Positions 4,939 to 5,411 of a stretch of DNA of 5,411 bases are shown one piece after another. This DNA is from Massilioclostridium sp965141735. GTDB taxonomy: Bacteria; Bacillota; Clostridia; Oscillospirales; Ruminococcaceae. The DNA is taken from NCBI GenBank assembly GCA_965141735.1, contig CBCSOX010000180.1:1-5411 (forward strand). Direction: 5' to 3'. Under the pieces are notes generated by a model that saw only the letters and a list, made by a program, of their open reading frames with translations, was not told where the DNA came from and searched no databases. The position numbers and the translations under genes were made by a program. How positions within the stretch are numbered: position 1 is the first letter of the stretch; each line of letters begins with the position of its first letter.

Positions 4939-4974
4939 AAAGAGGGTAGGGAGCTTTTTCCTTACTCTTTTTTT
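4939..4974 (+). terminator. Intrinsic terminator of the yceD-rpmF operon
   Basis: AAAGAG (4939-4944) pairs with CTCTTT (4965-4970), and TAGGGA (4947-4952) with TCCTTA (4959-4964; one wobble), leaving a 2-G bulge. A run of T continues to 4974. It starts 7 bases after the rpmF stop codon. Confidence 0.8.
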
Positions 4975-4990
4975 GTTCGCTGTATTGAGA

Positions 4991-5031
4991 AAGAGCCTGC
5001 CCGCTCCCACACGGCCGCCGGACAGGCTCTT
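4991..5031 (+). promoter_or_regulatory. Strong leader hairpin directly before the DUF512 gene
   Basis: AAGAGCCTG (4991-4999) pairs perfectly with CAGGCTCTT (5023-5031). A C-A mismatch and then CCG/CGG (5001-5003, 5019-5021) extend the stem around a 15-base loop. It ends 5 bases before the AGGAGG site. The following TTGTTCT is a poor T-run, so it could be a second, weak terminator or a translation/stability element. No sigma-A promoter is visible between the rpmF terminator and the ATG at 5051. Confidence 0.55.
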
Positions 5032-5050
5032 GTTCTAGGAGGATCTTTTT

Positions 5051-5411
5051 ATGAGCGTTGTCATCAGCGGCATCGCCCCCAAAAGCCCCGCCAGTCGCGC
5101 GGGTGTGCTGCCGGGGGAGCGGCTCATTTCAATCAACGGCAATCAGGTCACCGACGTGCTCGATTACCGTTTTTATATGATGGAGGAGTGTGTGGAACTC
5201 GTCCTCCAAAACGACTACCGGACCCGGACAGTGAAAATCAAAAAGGACGAATACGACGATCTCGGCCTCGAGTTCAAGACCTATCTGATGGACAAGCAGC
5301 GCAGCTGCAAAAACAAATGTATCTTCTGCTTTATTGACCAGCTGCCCAAGGGGATGCGCAAGTCGCTTTATTTTAAGGATGACGACGACCGCCTCAGCTT
5401 TCTGTTCGGCA
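5051..5411 (+). CDS. DUF512 family Fe-S/radical-SAM-like protein with N-terminal PDZ domain (runs off the right edge)
   Basis: The first 120 residues of a DUF512-family protein. Seen: an N-terminal PDZ-like domain (about 1-65; SPASRAGVLPGERLISING is the classic PDZ carboxylate-loop and strand pattern) and then CKNKCIFCFIDQLPKGMR, with C86, C90 and C93 in a CxxxCxxC arrangement like the 4Fe-4S site of radical-SAM enzymes, followed by SLYFKDDDDRLSFL. These features in this order are typical of DUF512 proteins (family length about 430-450), whose biochemical function is, as far as I know, not established. Radical-SAM chemistry is inferred from the motif only. The start is supported by AGGAGG (5037-5042), 8 bases upstream of the ATG. 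Only the N-terminus is visible, so the DUF512 domain proper is not. Confidence 0.9.
   Translation, partial: MSVVISGIAPKSPASRAGVLPGERLISINGNQVTDVLDYRFYMMEECVELVLQNDYRTRTVKIKKDEYDDLGLEFKTYLMDKQRSCKNKCIFCFIDQLPKGMRKSLYFKDDDDRLSFLFG

Noticed and set aside
1..5411. CRISPR array, insertion sequence, tRNA or rRNA genes, attachment sites
   Set aside because: No spaced direct repeats, transposase, terminal inverted repeats, cloverleaf or rRNA-like sequence was seen.

Overview
The window looks like chromosomal core-genome DNA from a Gram-positive anaerobe of the class Clostridia, probably an Oscillospirales/Ruminococcaceae-type organism. The reasons are strong AGGAGG-type ribosome sites, sigma-A promoters with 17-bp spacers in AT-rich gaps between fairly GC-rich genes, an HPr-like protein without the active-site histidine, a Cys-rich YceD, a four-Cys (zinc-ribbon) L32, and a PDZ/DUF512 protein with a radical-SAM-like Cys triad. 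The lineage is inferred from protein sequence alone.

Layout: the 5' part of mtaB (tRNA methylthiotransferase) runs leftward off the window from a TTG start at 298. It is divergent from a small HPr-like gene (545-778), and the two strong promoters lie back to back, with -35 boxes 8 bp apart. A terminator hairpin follows the HPr-like gene. Next is a secreted D-Ala-D-Ala carboxypeptidase gene (946-2133) with a structured leader. Its reading frame is intact except for one in-frame TAG at 1387-1389, beside an 8-G run. After an AT-rich terminator, pgi (2275-3612) has its own promoter with a dyad over the -35 box. A small uncharacterised P-loop NTPase (3693-4097) follows and ends at a textbook terminator. 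A consensus promoter (TTGACA-17-TATACT) then drives yceD-rpmF (4242-4931), which ends in another terminator. The last gene (5051 to the edge) is a DUF512/PDZ Fe-S protein preceded by a strong hairpin.

Functionally this is a set of mostly single-gene transcription units for housekeeping: tRNA modification, sugar metabolism and its regulation (HPr-like, Pgi), peptidoglycan maturation, and ribosome assembly (YceD, L32). No mobile element, CRISPR array, tRNA or rRNA is visible. The main anomaly is the broken carboxypeptidase gene: all catalytic motifs are present on either side of the stop and the spacing matches the family. That fits either a very recent nonsense mutation or a cluster of base-call errors better than an old pseudogene. 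I found no convincing new multi-gene system. The least understood genes are the P-loop protein, the His-less HPr and the DUF512 protein. No intergenic stretch exceeds 300 bases.
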